The position numbers and the translations under genes were made by a program. The notes below the pieces were generated by a model. It was not told the origin of the DNA. It ran no database searches and worked only from the letters and a program-made list of their open reading frames with translations. From NCBI GenBank assembly GCA_039621445.1, contig CP154954.1:26052954-26116953 (forward strand): a stretch of DNA of 64,000 nucleotides, given 5' to 3'. Shown here in pieces: positions 1-11,500 of the stretch (position 1 is the stretch's first letter; every line of letters starts with the position of its first letter). The DNA comes from Euglena gracilis (lineage: Eukaryota; Euglenida; Euglenophyceae; Euglenales).

Positions 1-8
1 CCCCTGGA

Positions 9-235
9 GTGAGTTTCGACCCCCCCCCGGGGGGGGGACGAACAGGACACCCCCCCGGGGCGAGTTTCGACCCCGGGGGTGGGAAGAACGGGACCCCCCC
101 GGGGGGGGGGGGCGAGATTCGACCCCCCGGTGGGGGAAGAGCGGGACCCCCCCCAAGTGCGAGTTTCGAGCCCACGGGGGGAACGAATGGGACCCCCCCC
201 CGGGGTGAGTTTCGCCCCCCCGGGTCGGGAACCGA
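9..235. repeat. GC-rich tandem repeat, unit about 50 bp
   Basis: About five units, each beginning GAGTTTCGA followed by C-runs and G-runs and a short GAACGGGACC-like core. Homopolymer lengths differ between units. The apparent glycine/proline-rich frames across it are an effect of the repeat and not genes. Confidence 0.75.
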
Positions 236-639
236 GGTGTTCTGGCTGCACAGAGAGTCATTTATAAATTACCCAGCAATTTTCGTGGTGAGGTGAGTGT
301 GCGCAGCCTGAAGCCTGAATTAGGACTGAGCGCGCGGGCTTCACATTGTAATCTGTGTTGTTTCTGTTCAGTAAAATGTCATGAGTTGATTTCTGTGCCC
401 ATGGGTCGTGGCCCCCTGGCACATATCTGGACCACGGGACAGACTGAGGACTTAGAGACTTGAGTTTTGTGCTGTGGTTGAAGTTTGAAAATTTCACGTG
501 GAAGTTGCCTGCAAATGGGTGGCAAAGCAAGGCCCAAGGCGAATGCAAAACCCAAGGCAAAGCCGAAGCCAGCCAAACAGGGGGCCCGGGGTCGGGCGGC
601 GGAAAAGGTGTGGATTGCGAAAAGAGCCCCCACCCCGGC
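236..639. other. No gene seen
   Basis: Between the GC array and the reverse transcriptase relic. A minus-strand frame runs on from the RT relic into this stretch but shows no domain after the RT palm; it becomes Arg/Gly/Pro-rich. The 3' part of the relic has probably decayed or been replaced here. Confidence 0.4.
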
Positions 640-1241
640 GCCGCCCCTGTTTGACAGTGTCTTTCCTGGGTCGTGCATTGACTTTTCCACAATCATCCTG
701 ATCCCACGCATTGTCAGTAGGTCGATGAGGGAAGCTGCCCTCAACTTGGTGGCTTCTGCTGTTTCCCCCAGCAGAAGGATGTCGTCCACATACCACACAT
801 GTGGTATGTTTTTCTGCTTCAGCCAGGAGCTCTCAGTGGTTTTGTCAATTTCTGTCACCACCAGGTACTCAAAGACCAACGAAATGGCGGGGCCTGGATC
901 TGAAAAGCTCCTTCCCTGAGCCTGAACCGCATTAACCTCTGAATGTGGGGATGAACGTGCAAGTGGTGGAAAAAAGATTTGATGTCCACGGTGACCACCC
1001 AGTGCAATTCTTTTTGCTGCAGAGTCTGCAGCAGGGTCTGCCAGGTGTCTTTTTTGTGTCGTGGAATTTTGTAGCGCTGGTTCAGGTTCCTGAGGTGTGT
1101 GATCAACCGGTTTCTTTTTAATCTCTGGTTAACGTTGGTGTCCACTGGCCGGTTTTTCCCCACTCCTCGTTCGTGAGCGGCCTTATGGCACCTGTTTTCA
1201 AGTACTCTGTAACGGTTTCTTGTGTGGCTGGTGTGGACCAT
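640..1241 (-). pseudogene. DIRS-like reverse transcriptase relic
   Basis: A reverse transcriptase fragment read from right to left in two frames. The first frame (1241-855) holds the RT palm motif A as VTVDIKSFFHHLHVHP, followed by MRFRLREGAFQ. The second frame (879 to about 640) holds the catalytic box WYVDDILLL and the following helix. One frameshift near 855-879 joins them. The wording of the motifs (DIKSFFHHL, then YVDDILLL) is that of DIRS/Ngaro-type tyrosine-recombinase retroelements rather than Ty3 or LINE elements. No RNase H or recombinase follows on this strand, so it is a truncated and inactive copy. It lies opposite in orientation to the longer DIRS-type element at 3190-6700 and shares an upstream repeat with it. 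Confidence 0.7.
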
Positions 1242-1352
1242 TCGGGCTCCGCACTGCGAGATGGTAAGGACCTGCTTTCTTTGCCGGTTGTTCTGTTTTG
1301 GTGTGTTTGTGCGTGCGCGGGGGGTGCTTCTTACTGCTTTTTGTTGCAGGAG
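1236..1352. repeat. Dispersed repeat X/Y, inverted copies at 6703 and 7025
   Basis: Block X (about 1238-1266) recurs inverted at 6703-6731 with one clear mismatch. Block Y (about 1267-1352) recurs inverted at about 7025-7115 with a few mismatches. Here X and Y are adjacent; on the right they are separated by about 300 bp. Read on the plus strand, Y has intron-like borders: ATG/GTAAGG at the left and a pyrimidine-rich stretch ending TTGCAG at the right. They are probably terminal or internal complementary segments of the DIRS-type elements. Confidence 0.6.
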
Positions 1353-2683
1353 TTGGCTGCTTCCTAATTTTGCCCTTCGACCTCAAGAAGAAAGAAGTTC
1401 ACTGTTACAAGTTCAACTGGAATTAATTACAAGGAGTATTGCATTCACAAAGACTATCACTAGCATCAACTGGTCGGTGAAAACCGGGTAGGTCGGTGAA
1501 AAAACCAATTCTGAAACAAAAAAACCTGAGAAAAATGTATTTTGCAACTTAACTCCTTTCATAACACTAAAACCCTAACCTCGCTGCAACGAGCCCCGCC
1601 CCTGCGTCTGACCTTGAAGTCTCAGAACCCTTTGCAACCAGTCAATGGGGGGGGGGGACCAAACTTTTTTCGGACACCTCGACTTCAAAGAGGAAGAATT
1701 TAACTCTTCGAGTTCAACTGGAACCAGAAGCATTGCAATCACGCAGACAAAAGTCAATTGCTGGACTTCTATGAAGAAGATCTTCCAAGAAATTCAAATT
1801 GCCAAGAAGAACTTCAAAGGACTTCCAAGAGAGCAGCTGAAGCTGAAGCTGGGGAAGTTGGAGACACAGCAGATGCTGCAGAACCTGGAGCGGCGGCAGC
1901 AGCACCTCAGTGCGTGGCCGTCGGAACCCCCCACCCCCCCCCCACCACATCAAAGCTTTCAAAATCACCCATTCAGAAAGGTAACAGCCATGGACCATGG
2001 TCAGAAGGACAAGAAGACAGAAGGGGAGTACCATCGCAGGTCCTGAGGGTCCTGGTCCAGAGGGGGGGACCCCCCAGGGGTTTTTTTTAGTCTGAGACCC
2101 CGGGAAGGGGAGGGGGGGTAGAGTGGGTGGGTTCCTTGGACCCCCACCCCCCCCCCCCGGTTGGGGGTAGGGGCTGGTGGGTATTTCTTTTTTGGCGCTA
2201 AAGGCGCCGAAAACGGTGCTATTTTTAGGATTTTCGAGCAAAGTGGGTGGGTCCCCCAGGGGGTGGGTGGGTGGTGCCGACCCCCGCCCCCCCGGTCTTA
2301 AAAAGGGGGGGTCCGACCCACTCCCCTGCCTCCAGGCTTCCCATCTATCCCTGGTGACCCGTCCGTCCCCCCGGGGGTGGGGTTGGCCAGAGTCACCCAA
2401 AAGTGGCTGAGTGCCCAACGGGCGCTGAAGGCGCCGGAAAATTTTTTGGCCAAAAATGGCCTTGAAAGGCAAAAAAACCGGTTTTCCTGACCCCTAACTC
2501 TATTCCTTCTAATAACCTCAGAAATTCTCTCGGTATAAGAATATTTCTGAATAAAAATACTATATGTACAAGTGCATTCCTGCGTAAGAAAAAAACAAAC
2601 AAGCAGAACCAAGAACAATGAACCATGCTAACAAACCCCAAAAAAACTTGCAACTGAAACTTGAATGCATGTACGTAGGAGGA
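1353..2683. other. No recognisable gene; G/C-run-rich
   Basis: Two stretches (about 1405-1460 and 1690-1745) share the phrase GAGTTCAACTGGAA or close variants. The 2040-2400 stretch is dense in G- and C-runs with two GGCGCC-centred short palindromes (near 2200 and 2430). A plus-strand frame at 1645-2090 is Lys/Glu-rich but matches nothing I know. Confidence 0.4.
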
Positions 2684-2945
2684 TGATCGAGATCCTCCTC
2701 GAACGTCGTTCGAGGTCGTTCGAGGAGGATCAAAATCCTCCTCGAATGTCGTTCGAGGTCGTTCGAGGAGGATCAAACTCCTCCTCGAACGTCGTTCGAG
2801 GTCGTTCGAGGAGGATTGAAATCTTCCTCAAACGTCGCTCGAGGTCGTTCGAGGAGGATCAAAATCCTCCTCGAACGTCGTTCGAGGTCGTTCGAGGATG
2901 ATCAAAATCCTCCTCGAATGTCCTTCGAGGTCGTTCGAGGAGGAT
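2684..2945. repeat. 43-bp tandem repeat, six units
   Basis: The word CTCGAACGTC (or a one-base variant) recurs at 2698, 2741, 2784, 2827, 2870 and 2913, an exact 43-bp period. Each unit contains the dyad TCCTCGAA...TTCGAGGA, so each can also fold on itself. Confidence 0.9.
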
Positions 2946-2949
2946 TTTA

Positions 2950-3030
2950 AGCCCCCCCCCCCCTCGAAGAGGGGGGGCTCAAAAACGTTCGAGGAGGTTC
3001 GAGCTCGAACGTTCGAGCTCGAACCTCCTC
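2950..3030. repeat. Palindromes bordering the 43-bp array
   Basis: First a C-run/G-run hairpin (about 2953-2977) around CTCGAAGAG. Then a near-perfect palindrome of about 36 bp (about 2993-3028) whose arms read GGAGGTTCGAGCTCGAAC and its complement, centred on AACGTT. It shares the TTCGAGG word with the adjacent array. Confidence 0.75.
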
Positions 3031-3344
3031 CTACTGTTACCCCCCCGCAGGGAGGTCACTTTCCACTCTGAAAAAACCAGTCAGTCACTTTTTTCAGCCA
3101 AGCCAATCACCCACTTTCCTCCCCTCAGGGGGGGTCGGGAACTCAACAGACTCCCCCCCTTTTCTCTGTTACCCCCTTTCCAGGGGACAAAGCAAGGGCC
3201 ATGGCAGCCTTTCAAAAAAAATCAGAAGTCCAAGGGATTCAAGTCAACACAAGGGACTAAAGCTAAAGCAGGCATCACTCAACAGGGCCTGGGGCCTAGA
3301 ATCGAGGCTATTGCAGCCATCATTCCCAGCCGAAGGTCAAGGCT

Positions 3345-4330
3345 TTGGCAGCCAGTATCCCAGCGTGGAAAGATCCCGTTGGGGAAAGGTATGTCCAACT
3401 TTCCCCCAGCACCCTCAAAAACAAACCCCCCAAGGACAGCAAGCAGATGCCAAGACAGCTGGCATCTAGACCCTCAAAACAATCATGCCAAGGTGGCTTA
3501 TCTGGGGAATCAAGAGGGACAGAGAGGACACAAGAGAAGATCCGGAGAGAAGGCCAATGGAGGCCAGGCAGGCCTGAAGGCCAATGGAGGCCAGGTGGAT
3601 ATGAAGGCCAATGGAGGCCACTACATTCAAGACAAGAGAAGTCCAGGAGAACAGGCCAATGGACGCCACCACACTCAAGGCCATCCACTCTACATCAACC
3701 CTTGGGGGGGAGACCCAAGGTTGGTTCAAGCAGACCCCCCCCCAGAAGATAATCATCCCAGACCCCCCATCCTTATATGTGCCTCCCCACTGCAGACACA
3801 GACCGTCTCCCATCATTAAAAAACAGGCGGAAAGCCTGTCTTTGAGAAGCCCTATGGCCCGGCCAGCTGCAGCCCCAGTAATGGGACAGCCATCACTGGG
3901 GTCCTTCCCCAGTGATGGGGCCTGTGGAATCCCCAGACACATTACACCCAGGGGTGCCCCCTTACAAGGCCCTGCAGGCCAGCGTTATCCATTGGCCAAA
4001 GCAGGAGCCAACAGAGAGGTATTAAACCTGACAAGCGAGGGGGTTATGGCAGATCCTCCCCTCCCCCCTCAGATGTCCTTAAAAGTTCCCTTCAAAGCAC
4101 CCCAGGAAAACATTACTGCCCAGAAAATCCTGAGAGAATACGAATGTGCAGGAGCAACCAGGCAAATCCCCCCAGAGGAGGCAAAAAAATTTCTCCCTTA
4201 CTTCATTATTTCCAAAGAGGAAGGGGAGAAGACAAAAGAAAGATTAATCTCAGATTGTCGACAGTTAAATCTCCACTTCACCCCCAAGAAGTTCAGACTG
4301 GAACACATGGGAAACGTCTCCCATATTTAA
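3345..4330 (+). pseudogene. Element D Gag-like region and RT fingers
   Basis: Two overlapping frames (3345-3819 and 3611-4330). The first half is low-complexity: a GGCCAATGGAGGCC-type word recurs four times at about 3550-3665, giving repeated GQWRP peptides. The last 80 or so codons of the second frame look like the N-terminal part of a reverse transcriptase, with PYFIISKEEGEKTKERLISDCRQLN-like wording (the 'K..RLI.D.R.LN' fingers motif) and FRLEHMGN just before the palm. No zinc knuckle was seen. It leads directly into the RT palm in another frame. Confidence 0.55.
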
Positions 4331-4710
4331 GAAAGGGTTGGTTTTGTGGAAAAATCGATCTGGAAAATGCTTATTTTCACCTAAAGCTGCACAGCAGCCT
4401 TGAAAAATATGTTTGCGTGTAAGTTGTGGGGGAAATTTGGCAGTTTCATCAGCAGCCTGCCACAAAAATTATGACTCTCATGAGAGTCTGGGAAAGAAAA
4501 TGGAGAAAAAAAGGGAAAGGTGGTTTTTATCTACCTGAACGACATTTTGCTGTTAGCCCCCAGCAAAAATACAGCAGCCCAACATTTGGCAGAAAAAAAA
4601 AGGACCTTTTACTGGCAGGTTTCAGATTAAACCTCCCCAAAGCCTGCCTGAAACCCACAGAGGAAATAAAGCATTGGGGCCAGTGGGTCAATTTCAAAAA
4701 AGGATAAATA
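4331..4710 (+). pseudogene. Element D RT palm, YLND active site
   Basis: The motif A equivalent KIDLENAYFHLKLH is at about 4350-4395, in the frame ending at 4422. The next RT helix (PATKIMTLMRVWERKWRKKG) is in the frame starting at 4426, and the catalytic box reads IYLNDILLL in a third frame at about 4530-4560. So there are at least two frameshifts, and the first catalytic Asp of the Y-x-D-D box is Asn. RT activity is not expected. The thumb-like remainder ends near 4707. Confidence 0.65.
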
Positions 4711-4799
4711 TAAATTCCTCACGAAAAACTAAAATACCTAAAAACTAAAATAAAGTGCTCACAGCACAAAAAATGTGCTGCAGAAAACTCAGTTAGATT

Positions 4800-5543
4800 G
4801 TGGGTCAAGTCACAAGCTACTTAGTATCAATGCAATTTCTCAGAATTCTGACAGAGCAACTTTGCAAAATGGTGAACCGGCACACAAAGTTGGGTAGAGA
4901 CAACACCCTAACCATTCCCCAGGGGGTAAAGGATCAAATTGTGGAATTAAAGGCATTTTTACAGCCAGTTGTTATCAGGGCATTTCAATCCCAGGCCCCT
5001 CAGGAACTTTTCTCAGACAGCAGCACCTGGCAGTGGGGGCTGTGGCTAGGCAAACATTCGGGCCGAAAGGTGCAGGATTTTTTGAGTGACCTGCATGTCC
5101 TTCATATCAATCAAAAAGAGTTGCAGGCTGCACTGGAAACTGTAAAAGCTTTGGCCAAACCAAAACAAACTATTGTGCTTCATGTAGACAGCCAGGTGGC
5201 TGTAAGTTATTTAACAAAATGGGGAGGCAAAAAGCCATACCTAAATTCCTTCTTAAAACCCCTGCTGTATCATTGTCAGGAAAGGCAGATAAATTTGCAG
5301 GTGGTTTGGGTTCCCACCCAGGAGCAATTGGCAGACTCCTTGACCAGGGAGCAAAAGGACCCAAGGGATTATACCCTAAAGCTGAACATCACCACATTCT
5401 TCAATTTTTCAAAAAGACATAACCCCAGAGGTGGACATGCTTTGCACACCCAGCAACAAAAAATCCTCCAAGTTCGTCTGTCGACACCCCCACCAAGGGG
5501 CTTTGCTGGTGGCAGAGTTAACGGGCCTCCCCCCCATTTATGA
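4800..5543 (+). pseudogene. Element D RNase H domain
   Basis: A frame of 247 codons with the retroelement RNase H layout. SDSSTWQWGLWLG supplies the first acidic residue, HINQKELQAALE the Glu, and LHVDSQVAVSYLTKWGG the second Asp with its conserved following helix. VVWVPTQEQLADSLTR is the C-terminal Asp motif. This wording (HIN..EL.A, then D...VV.Y..K.GG, then ADxLSR-like) is typical of DIRS/Ngaro RNase H. The domain is nearly complete over about residues 60-190; the codons after about 5400 look unrelated. Confidence 0.75.
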
Positions 5544-5570
5544 AAACCCACCCTGGAGCATCATTCCCAA

Positions 5571-6700
5571 GTGGGTTCAGAGATTAATGTTAAACCCAGA
5601 CCTAACTTGTCTGTTGATCGTACCCCACTGGGCTTCGACGTCATGGTGGCGCCAATTAATGTCAATCAGGCAGCCAGGCAGCAAAGTTTTGCTGGTACCC
5701 TCCCAGTGGGGTCTTTTCACCAACTGCTTGGGGGAGTAGATCCCCCCCCCAAGGTGGAATTTGGCCTGCTTGATTGTTTCAGGCAAATATTACAATCCCA
5801 GGAAGTTTCGATGTCTAGTGGCGACACTGACATAAACAATCTGCGAAATGTCAAAAGATATGACTCAACCTTCAGGACATTGGTGGGCCAATTGTTGCAA
5901 AAACGGGTGCCCCTGCAGGTCTGCACAGTCCACAAGATTGCCGAGGCCATCCTTGATCTTGCTGTTCACAGCCTCAACACTGCAAGAAATGCATATGCAG
6001 CAGCTTTGTTGCTTCCAGGGTTTCGTTAATTGAGGATTTCCCCTCTTTTGGCTCCATTGAAAGGGAAAAGGAAATCCAATGTATGCAAGTATTCCCGTTT
6101 TTGGAACCCAACTGAATTTCTAGAAAACATAACCAGAAATTCAAACCCCCTCTCAGAACTGTCTGTGAAAAGGCTCAGAAACACGCTCATCATTTGTTGG
6201 AGGCTGTTGGCCCTCCACAGGGGGGTTGACCTAGCCAGAACTCAGCCAGAAAATCAGTTTCGTGGTAGAAAAAATTTTCATTCTGGTGCAAAGGAAAGGG
6301 TGGCAGTACCCCAGGTGGGAGGAGATTTTTAATTTGCCACACAGCCCCCTCATAAGCCCCTGGCATTTATTGAAAGATTATGTGGAAATGACAGCCCACA
6401 TGGTTGGGCACAAAAATAATTTGTTATGGTCTTTGGATGGTAAAAGACCTTTGACCTCACACAGAGTGAATTCACTCACCAGAGAAGTGTTGCAAGAGGT
6501 GGGGGTGGACACCACCCACTGGAAACCCCACAGCACCAGAGGGGCTGGAGTTTTATGGTGGAAAAATGCTGGTTTGCAAGTGGAGGAAGTCCAGCAGCTG
6601 GGTCAGTGGAAAATTTTGGAGCCTATCAAGCCCATTATTTGAGGCTGGGAGTCGTATCAAAAAATCAAAAAAAATTGGCCCAAAGGGGGGTTCACAGCAC
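5571..6700 (+). pseudogene. Element D tyrosine recombinase
   Basis: The recombinase is split over several frames. The N-terminal core-binding region is in 5571-6029. Catalytic Arg I is in a stretch reading WRLLALHRGVDLARTQ (about 6190-6250). The H-x-x-R box HSTRGAG and LGQWK are in 6262-6642, and the likely nucleophile Tyr lies in a third frame as AYQAHYLRL near 6620-6650. The family cuts and rejoins DNA through a phosphotyrosine link and integrates circular retrotransposon cDNA without an integrase. At least three frame changes make this copy inactive. Confidence 0.7.
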
Positions 6701-6702
6701 CT

Positions 6703-7180
6703 CACCATCTCGCAGTGCGGAGCCCGAACGGTCTCGGAATCCCACGACACAGGAAGGGGGAGGAAGGGACCAAGAGGGAGAAGCACAAAAAGACGGTGAG
6801 CCGAACCTCGCCACCCAAAAAAATCAGCAGAAAGACATCCCAGCCAGAAAGGGGACGTCCGAACAAGCAGCCCCAACCACCCACCCAGAAACACACCGGA
6901 AAGAGACAGCCATCCCCACCTCCGGTGGGGCCCCCCACCAAGCGATCAAGTGAGAGGGGGGGGGGGGGCGGGGCCTCGACGGTTCAGCTTTGCCAAGGTG
7001 TCGGAGGAGGCCTCATCGTCGCCAAACTCCGGCAACAAAGACGCAGTAAGAAGCACCGCCCGCGCACGCACAAACACACCAGAACAGAACAGCCGGCAAG
7101 GAAAGCACGACCTCGCCATCTTCTTGTGCTTCGCCTCTTGGTCCCTTCCTCCCCCTTCCTGTGTCGTGGGAGTCCGAAAG
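6703..7180. repeat. Foldback repeat cluster (X', Z, Y', Z')
   Basis: Inverted copies of the X (6703-6731) and Y (about 7025-7115) blocks seen at 1236-1352. In addition, block Z (about 6735-6795) and its inverse (about 7113-7180) face each other and can form a stem of about 60 bp with several mismatches. A G-run (6957-6969) lies in the loop. Arrangements of inverted and internal complementary repeats are expected next to DIRS-type elements. Confidence 0.55.
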
Positions 7181-7382
7181 TCTGCTGTTTTTGGGTTTTT
7201 CTGCAGCTTTGGGATACTGAGCATTGGTGCTTTCACCCCTTTTTTGGTTGTTTGCAGCGGCACTTTGTCTGCCCGTAGAGTGACCCAGTGTTCCAGCTTC
7301 CAAGAGGGTGGACCCCCAGTCACTGGGCAATGGATGGGACCTGAACTGGGGAATTTTTTTCAGTTGGGTCAACCCCCCCTGG
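7181..7382. other. Left flank of element C; no gene seen
   Basis: Short non-coding stretch ending in CTGG (7379-7382), the left copy of the target duplication of element C. The matching right flank resumes at 49486. Confidence 0.5.
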
Positions 7383-7894
7383 TGTTAAGGGGTCCTTAAC
7401 CAACAATTTGACCTAAATGGGCCTTGGGGCTTGGAAAATCACTGAAATTCCCATTTTTTGGATTTCAGTCGAATTAAAAGTTCGGAAAAGGTTCTGTGGG
7501 TAGGCCTTTGAAGCCTGAACCCCTATTTTGGCCTTTCCGGCCTTAACTGGCGAAATTTCCTGGACCAGTCGGCCGAATTTTTCCAGTCGGTAGGAACAGT
7601 GCAAATTCCTAGTTAAGCAAAGCCCCAAATCGAACCCCCCAATTTTAAACTCAATCTCACACACAGGGTTCTTTACCTACCGAACGTACTGAAGAACACT
7701 ACAAAAAAAATCAATTGTTTGTGCTTTTGAAGAGGCTGATTTTGGTTAAAAATCAATTTCAAGGTGGATTTGGAAAGGCTCAAAAGCCAAAAAAAGAAAA
7801 ATTTGAAGAAATTAAATACGAAGGCCGGCCAGCCCCCTCAAAACAGCCGAGGCCGAAGGATCCGAGAAACCAAGAACCAAAGAAAGGGTTTTCA
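7383..7894 (+). repeat. Element C 5' LTR
   Basis: 512 bp, TG...CA ends. It matches 48775-49481 except for about five substitutions and a pyrimidine-rich insertion in the 3' copy. It is preceded by the target duplication CTGG and followed directly by a TGG that starts the primer-binding site. Confidence 0.9.
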
Positions 7895-7910
7895 TGGAGG
7901 TCCTACCCGG
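7895..7910 (+). promoter_or_regulatory. Element C primer-binding site
   Basis: TGGAGGTCCTACCCGG directly abuts the LTR end. The initial TGG pairs with the universal tRNA 3' CCA. I cannot name the tRNA. Confidence 0.55.
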
Positions 7911-8029
7911 ATCCTCCGGCCAAGGCCTGGGGGAGGCTTGGCCTGGCAAAGAAGACAAAGACCAAGAAGATCAAGAAGAAAATGAAGAGCTTGAAGGGGT
8001 GGTGCCATCAGGCCCCCCCGAGGTGGTGC

Positions 8030-8533
8030 TGTGAGTCAGGGGTGCTGAGTGCCCAAAACAACATAACCTAACCCAACCCAACCTGATGACTCTGCAGTTA
8101 GGATTAGGAAAATCTTATTAGGAATTTCAATCAGCTGACTCTATCTGTCCCTGTGCAGGGCTCTGTCTCTGTCACTCATTCTGTCAGTTGTTCAAGAATT
8201 ATCTGGGATCAATTATCATCAATTGTTTGGACCAATCATTATCTTACCCTTGGTTTGGACTTCTGGACTTTGGTACTCTCTTCCTTTGTGGTTTGCTTGT
8301 ATTGTGCTGTTGGATTTGTGGGATTTTTAAACTTTTGGCAAATACGAGGTGTGAAACTTTGAGCCAACCCACCTCATTTCACCCAAAACACCCTAAAAAC
8401 AAAAGAAAATGCATTTTTTAAAACAGGCCGCGAGGGGAATTGAAATCACCCTGGGCAGGGTAAAAGATCCTACGCAACGGGGTGCCGGCCCCGAGGGACT
8501 GGAAACTCCAGGGCAGGCACCACGGTTACAACA
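8030..8533 (+). repeat. Element A 5' LTR
   Basis: 504 bp, TGTGAGTCAGG...GGTTACAACA. The only difference I find from the 3' copy is at about 8412 (ATGCATTT here, ATGCAATT there). Confidence 0.93.
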
Positions 8534-11500
8534 TGGTCGCAGAGGTAGACTGCCCAATTTTGATTCCCCTCCAACATGCGGCTACGAACAACAAGCTGAA
8601 AAACGACCAGAAACTGAAAAAAATGACGCTGACATGCCAGCTGCCGAAACCGCCATCGCTAGGGTGGTGGAGCCGGCGGAGGTGGAGCAGGCGGATGGTT
8701 TCCCAGCCATGAACCAAACACTGGAAATGCCAGCTGCCTTAACCGCCATCGTTAGGGTGGTGGAGCCGGCAGATGGTTTTGCCGCCATGTACCAATCACT
8801 GGACAGCAACAGGTGGACTGAAACTGAACAAGACGGCACAGACATTACAGTGCCACGGACATGCAATGACAGCCTACGTGTCATTGCCATGGTGCACATG
8901 GACCAGGACGACACCGAACAGACCGGTCCATCACCAGATTACACAGAACTGGACGAAAACAACGAACCGTACTTCGACGAACAGGTGTTTGCACCACAAA
9001 ACTGGTACCAACAGCCAGAAACGGACACTCAGAACGACCAAAACTGGCAAACTGCAACAGCACAGCAACCAGGAACCCAGAGTTTTGCACTGGTGGCGGT
9101 ACGACAGAGCCCGGAACAACCAGACCGCCTCCAGGGTGAAACTGAAACTTCGTACCAGGAACCTTCGTACAGCTCGTACGAGATTCCACAGCCGGAACCG
9201 CAGAACCAGAACACTGACTGGGACTGGTGGTCGAACTTTGCGTACGAAACTGGACAGCTGACCCAGGAATTTCAACAGTTCAGACGCAAAACTGAACAGA
9301 CGAACCAACAAACGGCAGAAACTCTGCAGCAGCTGCAACAAACAACGACGGAATGGGTCAGCGAACTGCACGCAACAGTCAACAGACAGGGTGAAGCACT
9401 CATGACAGAAATAAACGGTAGACACGAAGATTTTACGACAGTCCTGGCAACAACCCAAGCAAACATGGAACAGGTGACCGTCAACCAGAACAGGCTGTAC
9501 CAGGAACATTTTAACGGAATGTCACAGCAGATCACAGAAATCAGGGAAATGTCTGGCTCACTGGGTGAAAAACTCAGGGAATTTCACAGTTTTCTACAGA
9601 CGGCAGGTGGAAACGCACAGAACCAGGGTGAACATCTGGTTGGTTTACTACACCGACAGCGAGAAAACGAAAAAACAACTGCAGAACTGCAACAAAGATT
9701 GGCTGTGGCAGAAGAACGGGTCGCAGGAATCACAGGCGGAGTCCAAACGGTGAACAGCAAAGTGGACGAAACTGTGGCAACAGTGTCCAGAAAGGTTGAA
9801 AACCTCAGAGGCGAAATCAGCAGTGTGGTGGAAAAAATTCAGAAGGAAATGGGCAGTGAAATCCGAAATCTGACAGGACGGGTTCAGCAGCAGGAAACAA
9901 AAACGACAACAACCATTCAAAACTGTGATTACCTGCACAAAAAACTGGTCGAACTGCAGAAAATCCCAGATCAGCAGCAGCAGATTACACAGCTGAACGA
10001 GGAAATCGGCAGACTGAAACGACAGGTGGAAACTCTGACCTCCAACGAAGAAAAACACAAACAACGCACTGAACGCCTGAACCTGGAGGTCGGCAACCTG
10101 GGTCACAGGGTGGACGAAACAGCCCAAACGACTGAAAACCTGCTGGGTGAACTGCAAAAAGGGGCCATTAAAACGGGAACACATGCCACATCTGAACATG
10201 CCAAATGGCTGGAAATGACATCTGCCATTGGCTCAATGACAACCAGGGTCGGTCAACTGGAAGCAAAACTGGCTGGTCCGATAACAAAAACTGCAGAACG
10301 AGAAACACATGACAACGGCATCTGGCAGCATTTACATACTCTGACCACGGAACTACAAACACAGCAGAAACGGTGGACAGAACAGCTGGTGACCCTGGAC
10401 AGAAAAATCAGCACAGTGACAAAAACGACTGAAAACCTGACTGAAAAACTGGAAAGGCAAAACACCCAGCAAATCACAACCCCCAGCCCTAGCCTGGCTG
10501 AAATACCCAGACTTTTTGAAAATTTAAGCATTTCCTCTCGCCCAGCCTGCACAGGGACCTTCGGGCCAGAGTCAGGGGCCAGCCCCCTGGCCGGTGGGCC
10601 TCCCTCGAGGACCCAGGCTGGACAGCCAGGGGCAGCCACAACGGCCCAGCGAACAGAACAGGGGGTAGACAGGGCCGCGGGCCAACGGGGATCGGGGACC
10701 CCAGAACCCCAGAACCAGCCCCCGGCAGCCCTGAGGGGCCAACCCACAGGACAAAACGGGGCGGGGACCCTAGAACCCCAAGCCTGGCTAACGGGGATGG
10801 GGACCCCACAACCCCTGGCCCAGCCACGGCCAGCCCTGAGGGGCCAGCCCGCAAGAAACCAAGGGACGGGGACCCCAGAACCCCAGGCCTGTCAAACGGG
10901 GACGGGGACCCCACAACCCCTGACAGGTATGTTCAGCCAGAGCAGCCAGCACTGGGGGGACGAAACACCACACCCAAAAACGGAAGGAGGACCTGCAGCA
11001 CTGGGGACCGTTAACCCGGCTTCCCTGGTGGGGCAGCTCATCCAGCAAGAACTAAAAACTGCCTTGACACCGTTAATTGCCCAACTGACTCGACAAACAG
11101 AACAACGGCCGACTGCAGTCCCGACCAGCCCAGCACTTACGACAAACACGACAAGCCCAGTACCACAGTCAACGCAACCTCAGCCGACTCAACAGCCAGT
11201 GACGACGCAACAAAACCCACAGTCCCGGACTCGGGGCTTGTTCATGTGGGCAGACGAAACCGACACTCGGAACACAGCCACAACAACTTGGGTGGGACCC
11301 CAGCTGGGGGCTACCCAAACTGCCATCCACCACATAGGAGAGGAAACAGTGGTGGCACCCGTGGCAACGGCCCCGGCAGCATCCTTCGGGCTGCTGCTGG
11401 GTCCAGTGGGCGCGGCAATGACCAAAGACCTGGTAAGACCAACACTGCAGGGGAATTTCGCAGATTTTGCCGTGAAATTTCCGATGTACCTGCAACGTGT

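Larger units (their letters stand above)
3190..6700 (+). mobile_element. Degenerate DIRS/Ngaro-type tyrosine-recombinase retroelement (element D)
   Basis: Coding blocks occur in the order expected for tyrosine-recombinase retrotransposons: a low-complexity Gag-like region, reverse transcriptase, RNase H, then a tyrosine recombinase, with no DDE integrase. Several frameshifts and a substituted RT active site show it is dead. Boundaries are approximate: the left end is placed at the start of the low-complexity frame, and the right end where the recombinase frame runs into the foldback cluster at 6703. Confidence 0.7.

Noticed and set aside
2684-2945. CRISPR array
   Set aside because: Whole units repeat without unique spacers, and the genome is eukaryotic; a simple tandem repeat.
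8153-8421. Small frames in the element A LTR, repeated at 20605-20873
   Set aside because: They lie wholly in the LTR, repeat with it, and have no domain.
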